Assembly: GCA_029783825.1 (NCBI GenBank)
Contig: JAREIK010003371.1
Span: 93,038-157,037, forward strand
Origin: Sapria himalayana
Lineage: Eukaryota; Streptophyta; Magnoliopsida; Malpighiales; Rafflesiaceae
DNA: 64,000 nt
Reading direction: 5' to 3'
Shown here: positions 63,414-64,000 of the stretch, piece after piece
Layout of the letters: each line of letters opens with the position of its first letter
Numbering within the stretch: the first letter of the stretch is position 1
The notes under the pieces: generated by a model
What the model was told of the DNA's origin: nothing
The model's database searches: none
What the model saw: only the letters and a program-made list of their open reading frames with translations
Translations under genes and position numbers: made by a program

Positions 63414-64000
63414 TCATATCTATCTGTACGTATGCATATATGCCTACCTATAATGTGTGTGGAATGACTATTAAGACATTTCTAGTGATCAGTATATATG
63501 TATGTGTGTATGTACATGTGTATCTGTGAATTTGTAGATGCATATGTATATATGATATGTCCACAAAAAAACACGCACATATGTACACATATGTGTCTTA
63601 GTGAGTATAAATGTATCTATGCATGAAAATACATATATATGTGCTATGTGCAAGTGCATGTATGTTCGTACATGCACACATGCATGTGTGTTGGTGTTGG
63701 GATATCTACAAAATAGTAATAAAATAGTATTGTATGTAGTACAAACAAGATTAAGAAATCAACAAAATAAAATTAAGCACTACAAACATCATCATCAATA
63801 GCAAAACTCAGTTTCAACATTAATGGTAATAGCTATATAAATTTCATGAAACTCAAGTTCTTGTTTTTGGGAATATTCTTGCTCATTGTGTTTCTTCGAC
63901 ATTTTATTTTGAAGATTCCCACATGATGACTATAAATAAGATATTGAGAAATTATCTATAATCAAAAAGAAAAAAAACTCCATAATTCTCTGTCTTCGTT
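63411..64000. other. Low-complexity TGTATG-rich then ordinary AT-rich DNA
   Basis: Short frames here (63344-63529 +, 63489-63677 -, 63601-63801 +) follow the TGTATG repeat phase and have no domain. Nothing else recognisable to the window edge. Confidence 0.5.

Larger units (their letters stand above)
61738..64000. mobile_element. E5: left part of a further CACTA element, running off the window
   Basis: Begins CACTACAAGAAAAATCCCAA, the classical plant CACTA terminus. Its first 25 bases match the reverse complement of the right end of E4 at 21 positions. Diverged subterminal motifs (AAATTCCCTAGTTAATTA, TACCTAGCTAAATTAGAG, ATCCCTAGCTATTTTTATT) follow to 62050. The right end is outside the window, and the assignment of all DNA to 64000 to this element is inference. 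Confidence 0.65.

Noticed and set aside
63344..63801. Three short frames rich in Tyr, Ile, Cys and His at the right edge
   Set aside because: They overlap TA and TGTATG low-complexity repeats, occur on both strands and have no conserved motif.
1..64000. tRNA, rRNA or conserved small RNA genes
   Set aside because: No cloverleaf with plausible A and B boxes and no rRNA core sequence was recognised on reading; a tRNAscan or Infernal run would settle it.

Overview
This window looks like intergenic heterochromatin of a flowering plant. The evidence is a plant-type LINE (ORF1 with DUF4283 and a CCHC knuckle; ORF2 with endonuclease, reverse transcriptase, zinc-finger and RNase H regions), CACTA (En/Spm) DNA transposons with Transposase-associated and Tnp2 domains, a decayed Ty1/Copia remnant and very AT-rich DNA. 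I recognise no intact host gene, tRNA or rRNA, and I cannot name the species.

The dominant component is a degenerate tetranucleotide satellite, (TCTA)n read on the + strand or (TAGA)n where it is flipped. It occupies about 29 kb, or about 45 % of the window, in seven blocks: 4159-12235, 12299-13690 (flipped), 13931-18943, 25658-30617, 37779-40227, 44822-51197 (flipped) and 60893-61737 (flipped). The blocks are not simple microsatellites. They contain kilobase-scale higher-order duplications, a clear ~0.7 kb tandem duplication (44926-46285) and embedded (TA)n, (TA)n(TG)n and (TACA)n tracts. The (TCTA)n phase has no stop codon in any + frame, so many spurious Ser-Ile-Tyr-Leu reading frames appear; I do not treat them as genes.

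Transposons interrupt the satellite. LINE-A (1-4158, minus) is 5'-truncated at the first array. LINE-B (30618-37778, minus) lies inside the array and is bracketed by an 18-bp perfect target-site duplication. CACTA-1 (18946-25657) lies between two same-orientation array blocks and carries a decayed Tnp2 gene. CACTA-2 (40228-44305) is a second copy of the same family; it has lost its left end and is interrupted at 44306 by the left end of a different CACTA family (E3, TAGCTAGGGA-type subterminal repeats). E4 (51198-60892) belongs to that second family, sits in the flipped array with a 3-bp ATA duplication on each side, and contains Copia debris and several internal duplications. E5 begins at 61738 and runs off the right edge.

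The genes here are transposon genes and nearly all are broken. LINE-A ORF2 is a single frame over more than 1180 codons with only three nonsense codons. The CACTA-1 transposase keeps one frame through its core, with stops that are nearly all explained by C-to-T transitions, as expected for methylated plant transposons. The main points of interest are the large higher-order-structured TCTA/TAGA satellite, its orientation switches next to transposon fragments, and the tandem promoter-like monomers at the 5' end of LINE-B.
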